Positions 18,501 to 26,763 of a stretch of 64,000 bases of DNA are shown piece after piece. Under the pieces are notes generated by a model that had not been told where the DNA came from, did no database searches, and saw only the letters and a list, made by a program, of their open reading frames with translations. This stretch comes from an uncultured Christensenellaceae bacterium. GTDB lineage: Bacteria; Bacillota; Clostridia; Christensenellales; Aristaeellaceae. Within the stretch, counting starts at the first letter, position 1, and every line of letters begins with the position of its first letter. A program made the translations under genes and the position numbers. The stretch is from the NCBI GenBank assembly GCA_905234985.1, contig CAJOJQ010000012.1, forward strand, positions 16,795-80,794, written 5' to 3'.

Positions 18501-19470
18501 TTTCTGCCCCGAAATGCTGTCCGCGCTGCAAAATGCGAACAGCATTTTGTTATGTTCCCATGCCCAGCCGGACGGGGACGCCATCGGCTCCACCCTGGCT
18601 ATGGGCTTGGGTTTGCGTTTCCTGGGAAAAGAAGTGACCCTGTTGGACGCCGATCCGGTGCCGACGCAGATGTGTTTTCTGCCCGGCGCGGACGGTTTTG
18701 TCCAGCCGGAGGCGGTACAGGGCAAAGCCTTTGACGTATCACTGGCCATCGACACCGCCACCGTGGAGTTGTTGGGGGCCAGCAAGGACGCTTTTTTTGC
18801 CGCGCCCGTCACCCTGGTCATGGATCACCACCCGGACAATCCCCGCTATGCCATGCTGAACGTGGTGGACGGTAAGGCTTCGGCGGCGGGCTGCGTGGTG
18901 TACCGGTGCCTGCGGGCGCTGAATATCCCGCTCAATAAAGAAATCGCCGCCTGCCTGTACTGCGCCCTCAGCACGGACACGGGCAATTTCCGCTTTCAGA
19001 ACACCAACGCCGAAACCTTCTCCATTATGGCGGCATTGATGGAAGCGGGGCTGGACTTGCCCGCCGTGGCAAGGCCTATCCATCAGCTCCGGGAGGAACC
19101 CCACCTGCGGCTGCTGGGCCGGGCGCTTTCTTCCCTGAAAATCTTTGCCGGGGGAAAATGCGCCTGCATGAAGCTGACCCAGGAAGATTATAGAGCGGCG
19201 CAAGCCCTGCCGGAACACAACAGCAACATCGTCAATTACGCCCTGGATATTCCCGGCGTGGAAATGGCCTTCCTGGCCGAGGAACGGGAAAACGGCATGG
19301 TGAAAGCCAGCCTGCGGGCCGTTCCGCCCTGGAACGTGGCGGAAATCGCCAAAGCTTTCGGCGGCGGCGGGCACAAGCTGGCCGCCGGCCTGCGGCTGCC
19401 CGGCACGCTGGACGGGCTGTGCGCCGGGCTGGAAGAAAAAATGCTGCTTTTGGTTGAGGGTCAGCCATGA
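18478..19470 (+). CDS. nrnA: DHH-family oligoribonuclease/pAp phosphatase NrnA
   Basis: A 330-residue DHH/DHHA1 phosphoesterase. Metal-site motifs are SHAQPDGDAIGS, DTA, MDHH (the DHH motif) and STDTGNFRF, and the DHHA1 substrate motif is GGGGHKLAAG near residue 305. NrnA degrades nano-RNAs and dephosphorylates pAp. The start overlaps the end of rbfA by 23 nt and the stop overlaps truB by 4 nt, which is the usual Firmicutes arrangement rbfA-nrnA-truB. Confidence 0.93.
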   Translation: MTMAQNRDFCPEMLSALQNANSILLCSHAQPDGDAIGSTLAMGLGLRFLGKEVTLLDADPVPTQMCFLPGADGFVQPEAVQGKAFDVSLAIDTATVELLGASKDAFFAAPVTLVMDHHPDNPRYAMLNVVDGKASAAGCVVYRCLRALNIPLNKEIAACLYCALSTDTGNFRFQNTNAETFSIMAALMEAGLDLPAVARPIHQLREEPHLRLLGRALSSLKIFAGGKCACMKLTQEDYRAAQALPEHNSNIVNYALDIPGVEMAFLAEERENGMVKASLRAVPPWNVAEIAKAFGGGGHKLAAGLRLPGTLDGLCAGLEEKMLLLVEGQP

Positions 19471-20339
19471 ACGGATTTATCAATCTATTGAAGCCTCCCG
19501 GCATGTCCTCCGGAACGGCGGTAGCCATTGTGAAGCGCCTGACCAAGGAACGGGTGGGCCACGCGGGCACCTTAGACCCCGAAGCAGCCGGTGTGCTGCC
19601 CATCATGGTGGGCAGGGCAACGCGGCTTTTGGACTGCTTTCCCGATCACAGCAAAAGCTATGTGGCTGAAATCGCCTTTGCCGGGGCCACGGACACTCAG
19701 GACGCCCAGGGAACGATCATAGAACCCAAGCAACGGGTGCCGGAACGGGAGGAGATTTTGGCTGTGCTGCCGCAATTCCGGGGCACGATCATGCAGCGCC
19801 CCCCGGCCTATTCCGCTTTGAAAAAGGACGGCGTGCCCCTGTACGCCTTGGCCCGCCAGGGAAAGGCGGTGGAAACCCAGGCCCGGGAAACCGTCGTAAG
19901 CCTATTGGAATTGGGCGAAAGAACGGGGGAGAATGGGTATATGCTGTCCATCGACTGCGGCAGCGGCACCTATATCCGCACCCTGTGCCACGACATCGGT
20001 CAAGCCCTGAACGCCCCCGCTCATATGCGGTTTTTGCTGCGCACCCGTCACGGGGAGTTTACCATCGAAAACGCCGTGATCATAGAGGAAATCATGGGAG
20101 CGGAGAACCTGGAAAAATATCTTTTGCCGCTGGATTTTCCCTTGGGGGCGCTGCCTGCGCTGCAATTGCCGGAAAGCTATTGGAAATTGGGGCGAAACGG
20201 GGGAAAGCTGCCCGCCAGACTGAAACTGGAGCTGGACGAAAAAGAACGCTGCCGCGTGTACGCGGAAGAAGAATTATTGGGCGTCGCACACCGGGACGGG
20301 GATATCCTGCGCTTTGACGTGGGGTTGACGGGAGGATAA
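19467..20339 (+). CDS. truB: tRNA pseudouridine(55) synthase
   Basis: A 290-residue TruB that makes pseudouridine 55 in the T-loop of tRNAs. It starts MNGFINLLKPPGMSSGTAV. The catalytic aspartate lies in VGHAGTLDPEAAGVLP, and YSALKKDGVPLYALARQG and CGSGTYIRTLCHDIG are the conserved binding segments. It overlaps nrnA by 4 nt (ATGA) and is followed 4 nt later by the HAD gene. Confidence 0.95.
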   Translation: MNGFINLLKPPGMSSGTAVAIVKRLTKERVGHAGTLDPEAAGVLPIMVGRATRLLDCFPDHSKSYVAEIAFAGATDTQDAQGTIIEPKQRVPEREEILAVLPQFRGTIMQRPPAYSALKKDGVPLYALARQGKAVETQARETVVSLLELGERTGENGYMLSIDCGSGTYIRTLCHDIGQALNAPAHMRFLLRTRHGEFTIENAVIIEEIMGAENLEKYLLPLDFPLGALPALQLPESYWKLGRNGGKLPARLKLELDEKERCRVYAEEELLGVAHRDGDILRFDVGLTGG

Positions 20340-20343
20340 GAAC

Positions 20344-21135
20344 ATGGAGATACGGGAACAATTGTCCAAAATCCGCTGCTTTCTGCTGGATATGGACGGC
20401 ACTTTTTACTTGGGGAATCAGCTGATCGACGGTTCCCTGGATTTCCTGGACAAGCTAAAAGAAACCGGGCGGCAATGCCTGTTTCTCACCAACAATTCCT
20501 CCAAATCAGCGTCCTTTTACAAGGAAAAGCTGAAAAGAATGAACGTGCCGGAGGAATTTCGCAACGTACTCACCAGCGGCCAAGCCACGGCCCGGTACGT
20601 GACCGCCCGTTTTCCCGGGAAAAAGGCGTTTCTGCTTGCAAACGCCATCGAGACGGAAGAAATGCGGGCCTTGGGCGTGGAAATCGACCAGGAACATCCG
20701 GATTATGTGCTGATCGCCTTTGACACGGAACTGGACTATAAAAAAATGACCATGCTGTGCGACCACGTGCGGGCGGGCCTGCCCTACATCGCCACTCACC
20801 CGGATTTCAACTGCCCCACGGAAACAGGCTTCATTCCCGACATCGGGGCCACCATCGCCTATGTGAAGGCCAGCACGGGCCGGGAGCCGGACGTGATCAT
20901 CGGCAAGCCCAACAGCGGCATCGTGGAAGAAACGCTCCGGGCCACAGGGCTGCAAAAGGAAGAAATGGCTATGGTGGGGGACAGGCTGTATACCGATATC
21001 GCCACCGGGGTGAATTTCGGCATGCTGTCCATCCTGGTCATGAGCGGTGAAACCACCGCCCAAATGGCGGCTGAATCGCCCATCAAGCCGGGGCTGACCT
21101 TCGGGCGGCTTTCCGACATGATTGAGTACCTATAA
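20344..21135 (+). CDS. HAD-IIA family phosphatase, NagD-like
   Basis: A 263-residue haloacid dehalogenase-type phosphatase. Motif I is LLDMDGTFYLG, motif II FLTNNSSKSA, motif III GKPNSGI and motif IV MVGDRLYTDIATGVNFGM. A C2b cap lies between motifs II and III. This is the NagD/AraL/phosphoglycolate-phosphatase type group, and the substrate cannot be read from the sequence. It is 4 nt behind truB, so it is likely part of the same long operon. A repeat cassette follows immediately. Confidence 0.88.
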   Translation: MEIREQLSKIRCFLLDMDGTFYLGNQLIDGSLDFLDKLKETGRQCLFLTNNSSKSASFYKEKLKRMNVPEEFRNVLTSGQATARYVTARFPGKKAFLLANAIETEEMRALGVEIDQEHPDYVLIAFDTELDYKKMTMLCDHVRAGLPYIATHPDFNCPTETGFIPDIGATIAYVKASTGREPDVIIGKPNSGIVEETLRATGLQKEEMAMVGDRLYTDIATGVNFGMLSILVMSGETTAQMAAESPIKPGLTFGRLSDMIEYL

Positions 21136-21140
21136 CCTAC

Positions 21141-21270
21141 AGGTAGGAAGTAGGAGGTAGGAAGTAGGAGGTAGGAAGTAGGAGGTTTATATAGTCGTAT
21201 ACAATATAGCAGTTCGGTTTTGATCGAACATTTAAAGTTATCATTTCAAAACCTCCTACCTCCTACCTGA
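21141..21270. repeat. Repeat cassette 1: 14-nt tandem units with inverted arm
   Basis: Three perfect copies of taggaagtaggagg occupy 21044+100 to 21185 (21144-21185). A spacer of about 60 nt, AT-rich, follows, and then an inverted arm aacctcctacctcctacct (about 21249-21268). The left and right arms can pair over about 20 nt. It fills the gap between the phosphatase and the ABC permease gene. A similar cassette is at 56205-56312. Confidence 0.7.
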
Positions 21271-21288
21271 TCTTTCATAAGGAGTCAC

Positions 21289-22029
21289 ATGAAGAAGCTG
21301 TTTCGCCGACTGCTGATCGGCGCGTTCTGGATGGTTGTCTGGTGGGCCATCGCCTTAGCGGTGGGCCTGCCCAAGCTGCTGCCGGGTCCCCCGGAAACGG
21401 TGGAGGCCCTTTTTCGCTTGGCCGGAACAGCTGCTTTCTGGCGCGGCGTGGGGCTGACCATGCTGCGGGTTGCCCTGGGCTACCTGCTGGCGGTGCTGAC
21501 CGGCACAGCATTTGCGGCGGTCTGCTGGCGGTTCAAGGGGGTGGACGCGCTTCTTTCTCCCCTGCGCACGGTCATTAAGGCCACGCCCGTTTCCTCTTTT
21601 ATCCTGCTGGTGTGGCTGTGGCTGCAGCGCGCCCATGTGCCGGTATTCATTTCCTTTTTGATGGTGCTGCCCATCATCTGGACCGCCGTGCAGGAAGCCC
21701 TGGGCGCGGTGGACGGAAATTTGAAGGAAATGACCAATATGTACCGCTTTTCCCGTTGGCAGAAGATGCGTTATTTATACGCCCCCAGCGTGAAGCCCGC
21801 GTTCATGGCGGCGGCGCTGACGGGCTTGGGTTTTGCCTGGAAAAGCGGCATCGCGGCGGAGGTCATCGCCCTGACGCCTGATTCCGTGGGCAAGCATTTG
21901 AGCGACGCCAAAAATTATTTAGAATACCCCGATCTTTTCGCCTGGACGCTGACGGTGATCCTGCTTTCCATGCTGCTGGAGGGGTTGCTGAAAGCGGCGG
22001 CCCGGCGCGGAAAGGGGGCGAAGAAGTGA
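21289..22029 (+). CDS. ABC transporter permease (SsuC/TauC/ThiX type)
   Basis: A 246-residue membrane protein of the BPD_transp_1 superfamily with about six membrane helices. The coupling-helix region EMTNMYRFSRWQKMRYLYAPSVKPAFMAAALTGLGFAWKSGIAAEVI is typical of permeases for nitrate, sulfonate, taurine or thiamine-precursor importers. The SD is aaggagtcac ahead of the ATG. It overlaps the ATPase gene by 4 nt. No substrate-binding protein gene is nearby, so the substrate remains open. Confidence 0.85.
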   Translation: MKKLFRRLLIGAFWMVVWWAIALAVGLPKLLPGPPETVEALFRLAGTAAFWRGVGLTMLRVALGYLLAVLTGTAFAAVCWRFKGVDALLSPLRTVIKATPVSSFILLVWLWLQRAHVPVFISFLMVLPIIWTAVQEALGAVDGNLKEMTNMYRFSRWQKMRYLYAPSVKPAFMAAALTGLGFAWKSGIAAEVIALTPDSVGKHLSDAKNYLEYPDLFAWTLTVILLSMLLEGLLKAAARRGKGAKK

Positions 22030-22595
22030 TTCAGCTTACTAACGTCACCGCCGGTTATCCCGGCAAAACAGTGCTGCGGAATGTGACCCTTTCCCTGCCG
22101 GAAAAAGGAGCCGTCGCAATGATGGCCCCCAGCGGCTTTGGTAAAACCACCCTGCTTCGAGTGCTGGCGGGGCTGCTGAAACCCCAATCCGGCACAATTT
22201 CCGGGCTGGAAAACAAAAAAATCGCCTTCCTATTCCAGGAGGACCGCTTGCTGCCCTGGCTGACGGCGGAAAAGAACGTTTCCATCGTAAGCTCCGCCGA
22301 AAAAGCTCGGTTCTGGCTGAACGCAATGGAAATCGGCGACCCCGCGCAATATCCCCATGAAATGAGCGGCGGCATGCAGCGCCGGGTCGCGCTGGCCCGG
22401 GCCATGGCCTTCGGCGGCGGCCTGCTGCTGCTGGATGAACCCTTCAAAGGCATGGACGAAGCCCTCCGCGCCCGCATCGCCGCCCGCGTCAAGGATCAAT
22501 TTCCTCTCACCGTGCTTTCCGTCCACGATCAGGAAGAAGCGGAACTCATGGGCGCAAGCATCCTACGTCTTGACCAAATGATGAATCAGCATTAA
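22026..22595 (+). CDS. ABC transporter ATP-binding protein (SsuB/TauB type)
   Basis: A 189-residue ATPase, shorter than the usual 240-250. Walker A is APSGFGKTT (Phe where Ser is usual), Q-loop FQEDRLLPWLT, signature MSGGMQRRVALARAM, Walker B LLLLDEPFKGMDEAL, and the H-loop is SVHD. It starts with GTG overlapping the permease stop (GTGA). It ends soon after the H-loop and lacks a C-terminal extension. It would drive the adjacent permease. The missing binding protein and short length are unusual but every catalytic motif is present. Confidence 0.87.
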   Translation: MIQLTNVTAGYPGKTVLRNVTLSLPEKGAVAMMAPSGFGKTTLLRVLAGLLKPQSGTISGLENKKIAFLFQEDRLLPWLTAEKNVSIVSSAEKARFWLNAMEIGDPAQYPHEMSGGMQRRVALARAMAFGGGLLLLDEPFKGMDEALRARIAARVKDQFPLTVLSVHDQEEAELMGASILRLDQMMNQH

Positions 22596-22652
22596 AAAAC
22601 GCCTCGACTGCGCTTTTTGATTATAAAGAGAAAAGAACAATTTTTTATGGAG

Positions 22653-22723
22653 CCCTTTATTGCTTTCTCGGAAGGGGGTTCGGGGGAAACCACTCTTTGG
22701 CATCCAAAGAGTGGTTTCCTCCG
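22653..22723 (+). repeat. Hairpin repeat family, copy C
   Basis: Flank ccctttattgctttctcgg is followed by a 20-bp stem (22681-22700 and 22704-22723, one G-U pair, loop cat). It sits between the ABC ATPase and the convergent SipL-like gene, just beyond both stop codons. The stem positions cact/agtg replace cgtt/aacg of copy B, so pairing is kept. Confidence 0.75.
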
Positions 22724-22730
22724 AAAATTT

Positions 22731-24263
22731 TTACCTTTTATAGGCCAGCACCGGCGTTCCGGTGCGGGGTTCTGCTTCCAACGATGGATTGAGGCGCTTG
22801 ATTTCCTCCACCGGCAGGCGGCAGCGCTTGGCGGCGTCCCACAGGGTTTCGCCGGGCTGGAGATAATACAGGGTGACGCCCCGGAAGGTTTCTTGAGCGG
22901 GCACCTCCTGGATGTCAACCAGCACCTGGGCTTCATGCTTGCGCACGCCGTCGGCGTTCAGGCGCAGGATGTATTTGAGTTCCGCTCGGTCGCCGGTCAC
23001 GGCGCTGGGATCCACCTGGGAGGCGGTGAGGGACAAATGATCCTCCGGCATGGCCTGGGTGTCAAAAAGAATGTGGAAGGGTTCTTCTTGCCGCACGGAA
23101 ACAGGGGCGGCGCTGTCGTCGGTTTGATAGATCAGGGTAATATCGAGAATGCCGTCCGCCGCCAGCTTATCCTTCTGCCGGGCCGCTTCCACCAGCACGG
23201 GGCGCACAAAGGCCAGCAGCGCCGTTTTCATCCGGGGGCTGCCCTCCGGCAGGGCCAGCACCGTGCGCCCGCTTTCCGCCGCCGTTTCGTTCACGGTGCC
23301 GTCCCGGAAAACGATCTGCTGGGCGTGGGTTTCCAAAGCGTCTCCTTCGGTGGTGAACACGTCCTTGAGGACGGTCATGGCGCTGTCCTCCACGGCGGTC
23401 ATTTCCGTGGTCAATTGGATTTCCGCCCGCATGACGCGGCCGTTTTCCGCCTCCTGACTCAGCACCGCCACGTCCCGAACCAGCGTGCGGGCGGTCAAAG
23501 CATTTCCGAGAGCGCCGGACAGGGTCACCTGCTGTTCATAGGGCGCGGTGTGCCGGGTGTATACCAGGGAACGGCCCGGGAGATCGGAAGCGTGGCAGGC
23601 CTCGACGGTCACGGTGCCGGTGACGGTGGCCGTGCCGTCGCTGCCCGCCAAAATGTCCTCCACCTGGGCCTGGGCGGTGGCAAACAGGGTGTCCTTGATT
23701 TTCAGCACGTCGGACAGCTCAAATTCCTCCCGCAGCAGGGTTTGGTTTTCCCCTTCGCCCACCGTGCGCTGCATGGAAATGGTTTCCGTGGCCTTCTGCA
23801 CCGGCGCGTCCGGGGATGCGTCCTGGATAAAGGACACGGTGCGGGGCAGGGCCGCTTCCGCGTTCAGGTTCACGACGGCCTGGAGCAAAAGCCTGCCGTT
23901 GAAAGCCTTTGCCGTCACCCGCTGCACCTGCGCCCGGGGCTTCAGCCGCACGGCGGCGCTTTGAGTTTCCTCCGCGTTCAGGGGCATGGCCTGGGAAAAG
24001 TCCGCCGAGGCTTCCAGGGCGTTCACATGGGCCAGGTCTCCCTGGGCGTACAATACGTGAAAGTTCACCCGCCCGTCCGCCGTGATGCGGTTGCCCGCCA
24101 GCTCGCCGCCGTTGACCTGCACCGTGGCGTCGGTATAATACACCCGCGCTTCCTCCCGCAGGCCCCCCGGCAAGGCCACCTCCGCTTCCACCGTCATTTG
24201 GGTGGGCCGGGCGGCAATGATCTGCTCCGTTTCCATATTTTCACGAATCCATTGCATTTCCAT
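22731..24263 (-). CDS. SPOCS (DUF3794) / LysM protein, SipL-like
   Basis: A 510-residue protein with repeated SPOCS (DUF3794) modules through the first 440 residues, visible as segments such as VNFHVLYAQGDLAHVNALEASADFSQAMPL and later equivalents. A C-terminal LysM domain (residues about 460-508) has YYLQPGETLWDAAKRCRLPVEEIKRLNP. The same arrangement occurs in SipL of Clostridioides, which anchors the SpoIVA spore-coat basement layer, so a spore-envelope role is inferred. There is no signal peptide, as expected for a mother-cell protein. The SD is aggagggaacgatATG. It converges on the ABC genes. Confidence 0.85.
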   Translation of the reverse strand: MEMQWIRENMETEQIIAARPTQMTVEAEVALPGGLREEARVYYTDATVQVNGGELAGNRITADGRVNFHVLYAQGDLAHVNALEASADFSQAMPLNAEETQSAAVRLKPRAQVQRVTAKAFNGRLLLQAVVNLNAEAALPRTVSFIQDASPDAPVQKATETISMQRTVGEGENQTLLREEFELSDVLKIKDTLFATAQAQVEDILAGSDGTATVTGTVTVEACHASDLPGRSLVYTRHTAPYEQQVTLSGALGNALTARTLVRDVAVLSQEAENGRVMRAEIQLTTEMTAVEDSAMTVLKDVFTTEGDALETHAQQIVFRDGTVNETAAESGRTVLALPEGSPRMKTALLAFVRPVLVEAARQKDKLAADGILDITLIYQTDDSAAPVSVRQEEPFHILFDTQAMPEDHLSLTASQVDPSAVTGDRAELKYILRLNADGVRKHEAQVLVDIQEVPAQETFRGVTLYYLQPGETLWDAAKRCRLPVEEIKRLNPSLEAEPRTGTPVLAYKR

Positions 24264-24330
24264 ATCGTTCCCTCCTATCGCTCCTGTCCATGGTTATGCA
24301 GCAGGGGGGGAGAATATACGCTTTTGATTC

Positions 24331-24383
24331 TTGACAAAATGAGGACGGTTGATTATAATAAAAGTAAACGATCGTTTACTTTT
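24331..24383 (+). promoter_or_regulatory. Consensus promoter with overlapping palindromic operator
   Basis: Perfect TTGACA (24331-24336) and TATAAT (24354-24359) are separated by 17 nt. Directly after the -10 box, 24360-24383 is a perfect 24-bp palindrome with half-site aaaagtaaacga. Its placement at the transcription start suits repression by a dimeric TetR- or HTH-type regulator. No regulator gene is adjacent. Confidence 0.75.
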
Positions 24384-24418
24384 TGATCGTTATGAAAACG
24401 CCGGGGGAGGGGAAACCC

Positions 24419-25057
24419 ATGGAGAAGGGAAACATCGTGATCCGCAGGGAAGAGGAAAAGGATTATCGCGCGGTGGAAAATTTGGTGCGGGAAGCCTTCT
24501 GGAACGTGTACAGGCCGGGCTGTCTGGAGCATTTCGTGCTGCATCAGCTTCGGAACGATCCGGCCTTTGTACCGGAGCTGGATTTGGTCATGGAAAAGGA
24601 CGGGGAGCTGATCGGGCAGAACATGTTCATGCGTGCCTGCATCCAGGCCGACGATGGCAGAAGCGTTCCCATCATGACCATGGGGCCTATCTGCATCGCG
24701 CACAAATACAAGCGGCAGGGATACGGAAAGATTCTGCTGGACGAATCCCTGAAACGGGCGGCGGCTCTGGGCTGCGGCGCGATGTGCTTTGAGGGCAATA
24801 TCCTGTTTTACGGCAAAAGCGGCTTTTCCTATGCCAGCCATTTCGGCGTCCGCTATCACGGCTTGCCGGAAGGGGCGGACGCTTCTTTCTTCCTGTGCAA
24901 AGAGCTGATTCCCGGCTATCTGAACGGAATTACCGGGGTATACGCCCCGCCGGAAGGATATTTTGCCGCGGAACGGGACCCGGAGGCCTTTGAAGCCTTT
25001 GACGCTCAGTTCCCGTCCAAGGAGAAATTGAAATTACCGGGACAGTTGTTTGGATAA
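24419..25057 (+). CDS. GNAT-family N-acetyltransferase
   Basis: A 212-residue acetyltransferase. The acetyl-CoA motif A is seen in MTMGPICIAHKYKRQGYGKILLDESLKRAAALGC (R/QxxGxG/A form RQGYGK), followed by CFEGNILFYGKSGFSYA, which resembles the YhbS-type N-acetyltransferases. The chosen ATG at 24419 has a gggggaggggaaaccc SD, while the open frame runs 12 codons further upstream without one. It is expressed from a consensus promoter with an overlapping palindrome. The substrate is unknown. Confidence 0.87.
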   Translation: MEKGNIVIRREEEKDYRAVENLVREAFWNVYRPGCLEHFVLHQLRNDPAFVPELDLVMEKDGELIGQNMFMRACIQADDGRSVPIMTMGPICIAHKYKRQGYGKILLDESLKRAAALGCGAMCFEGNILFYGKSGFSYASHFGVRYHGLPEGADASFFLCKELIPGYLNGITGVYAPPEGYFAAERDPEAFEAFDAQFPSKEKLKLPGQLFG

Positions 25058-25070
25058 ATTGCTGTACAAT

Positions 25071-25104
25071 AAAAGGGTTACCGCTGTTTCGCGGCAGCCC
25101 TTTT
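25071..25104. terminator. Bidirectional terminator
   Basis: The stem aaaagggttaccgc pairs with gcggcagccctttt around a tgtttc loop, giving T-runs on both strands. It lies between the acetyltransferase and the convergent sdaAA gene. Confidence 0.75.
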
Positions 25105-25122
25105 AAACTGGATTGCTTTTTC

Positions 25123-26001
25123 TTAGCCGAAAACCTGTTTTTGCAGCCTTTGGCCCGTGGGGGTCGCCGCTAAGCCGCCCTTGGCCGTTTCTTTCAGGGA
25201 ATCGGGCAGGGCGTCGCCCACCCTGCGCATAGCGTCCAAGCATTCGTCGGCGGGGATTTTGGCTTCGATGCCAGCAAGAGCCAAATCGGCGCTGGAAAAA
25301 GCGATCACAAGGCCCGATACATTCCGCTTGATGCAGGGGATTTCCACAAGACCGGCCACGGGGTCGCACACCAGCCCCAATTGGTTGGCGATGGCGATGG
25401 CGCAGGCGTCGGCGCACTGGGCGGGGGCGCCGCCCATCAGCTCCACCAGGGCCGCGGCGGCCATGGCGGCGGCGCTGCCGCATTCCGCCTGGCACCCGCC
25501 CTGAGCGCCCGCTACGCTGGCGCGCCCGGCAATCACCATGCCGAAGGCCCCGGCGGTGAACATGGACATGACCACGTCCTTTTCGTCAAAGCCCCGATCT
25601 TCCCACAGGGATACGAGACATCCCGGCAGGATGCCGCAGCTGCCCGCCGTGGGGGCGGCCACGATCCTGCCCATGGAGGCGTTGCACCCGGCCACGGAAA
25701 GCGCCCGGGAAATGGCTTTGGACAGCAGGGTGCCGCACAAGCCGCCGGCCTTTTGCTCGGCGTAGGCTTTCATTTTGTAGCCCTCGCCGCCGGTCAGGCC
25801 CGACATGGATTTTTGGTTTTCCTCCTGGCCCGCTTTCACGGATTCCCGCATTACCAGGAAATCCAGCTCCATTTTTTCATACAGCTCCATGGGGGAAACC
25901 TCCATGGCCTCGGCCTGATCCGCAAGCACCAGCTCGCTGATTTTCACGTTTCTTTTTTCCGCTTCCCGCACCAGCTCGCCGATGGAATCATAAGTCAGCA
26001 T
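25123..26001 (-). CDS. sdaAA: L-serine ammonia-lyase, iron-sulfur-dependent, alpha subunit
   Basis: A 292-residue alpha subunit of the two-subunit, [4Fe-4S] serine dehydratase that converts L-serine to pyruvate and ammonia. It begins with the family segment YDSIGELVREAEKRNVKISELVLADQAE. Cysteines in TAGSCGILPGC and EIPCIKRN are in the positions expected for cluster ligands, and ASVAGAQGGCQAECGSAAAMAAAALVELMGG is characteristic. It lies 13 nt downstream of the beta-subunit gene. Confidence 0.95.
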   Translation of the reverse strand: MLTYDSIGELVREAEKRNVKISELVLADQAEAMEVSPMELYEKMELDFLVMRESVKAGQEENQKSMSGLTGGEGYKMKAYAEQKAGGLCGTLLSKAISRALSVAGCNASMGRIVAAPTAGSCGILPGCLVSLWEDRGFDEKDVVMSMFTAGAFGMVIAGRASVAGAQGGCQAECGSAAAMAAAALVELMGGAPAQCADACAIAIANQLGLVCDPVAGLVEIPCIKRNVSGLVIAFSSADLALAGIEAKIPADECLDAMRRVGDALPDSLKETAKGGLAATPTGQRLQKQVFG

Positions 26002-26014
26002 ATGTTTCCCCCTG

Positions 26015-26683
26015 TCAGATACGGCGCACCAAAATGGCGTTGGAAACGTGTTCGATGTTCCGGATGGCGCCGATCAGGTTTTCCGGCGGCTGGCCGTCGA
26101 TTTCGATGGTCATGATGGCGTCGCCGCCCTTGCGCTGCCGGGTCAGATGGAAGCTGGAGATGTTTAGGTCCGCGTATTCAAAGTGCATGAGCTGGGTCAC
26201 GGCGGCGATAACGCCGGGCTTGTCCCGGTGCATGACCAGGATGGTGTTGTTTTCCCCGTTGAACTCCACCTTCATCCCGTCGATCTGGTTCACCAGAATG
26301 TTGCCGCCGCCCACACTGGCCCCCTGCATTTCGCCCTCGCCGCCGTCCTCCAAATAATAGTGGATGCGGGCGGTGTTGGGATGCGCCCCCTTGATATCTT
26401 CCTTGATAAAATCAAAGGCGATGCCCCGATCCCGGGCGATGTTAAGCGCGTCCCGAATTTCGGGGGAATAACTGTGATAGCCCATGATGCCCGCCAGCAG
26501 CGCCCGGTCCGTGCCGTGGCCCTTGTAGGTCTGGGCGAAGGAGCCGGACAGGGTGATTTCCACCTTGCGCAGCTTCCGATTGTCGATCAGCTTATTGGCT
26601 ACCCGGCCCAAGCGCACCGCCCCCGCCGTGTGGGAGCTGGAGGGGCCGATCATCACCGGGCCGATGATATCAAAAACGTTCAT
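26015..26683 (-). CDS. sdaAB: L-serine ammonia-lyase, iron-sulfur-dependent, beta subunit
   Basis: A 222-residue beta subunit. The N-terminus MNVFDIIGPVMIGPSSSHTAGAVRLGRVAN is the conserved beta-subunit motif, and a C-terminal ACT domain (NTILVMHRDKPGVIAAVTQLM) would regulate activity. The open frame extends to 26710, but ATG 26683 has ggggag seven nt upstream and matches the family start. It is cotranscribed with sdaAA. A role in serine catabolism and ammonia release fits the nearby glutamate dehydrogenase. Confidence 0.95.
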   Translation of the reverse strand: MNVFDIIGPVMIGPSSSHTAGAVRLGRVANKLIDNRKLRKVEITLSGSFAQTYKGHGTDRALLAGIMGYHSYSPEIRDALNIARDRGIAFDFIKEDIKGAHPNTARIHYYLEDGGEGEMQGASVGGGNILVNQIDGMKVEFNGENNTILVMHRDKPGVIAAVTQLMHFEYADLNISSFHLTRQRKGGDAIMTIEIDGQPPENLIGAIRNIEHVSNAILVRRI

Positions 26684-26763
26684 GCGCATTCTCCCCGCCG
26701 CTGTCCGCACGGAATGGAGGAACAGCGTTTTTTATAGGATGCCCGGCATTGGGGCGGATATGA

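Noticed and set aside
21144..21185. CRISPR-like array
   Set aside because: The 14-nt units abut without spacers and no cas genes are present.
21186..21288. TPP riboswitch upstream of the ABC permease
   Set aside because: No CUGAGA core or matching helices; the space is occupied by the repeat cassette.
22617..24386. 589-codon plus-strand frame opposite the SipL-like gene
   Set aside because: Antisense shadow; it begins inside repeat copy C and has no recognisable domain.
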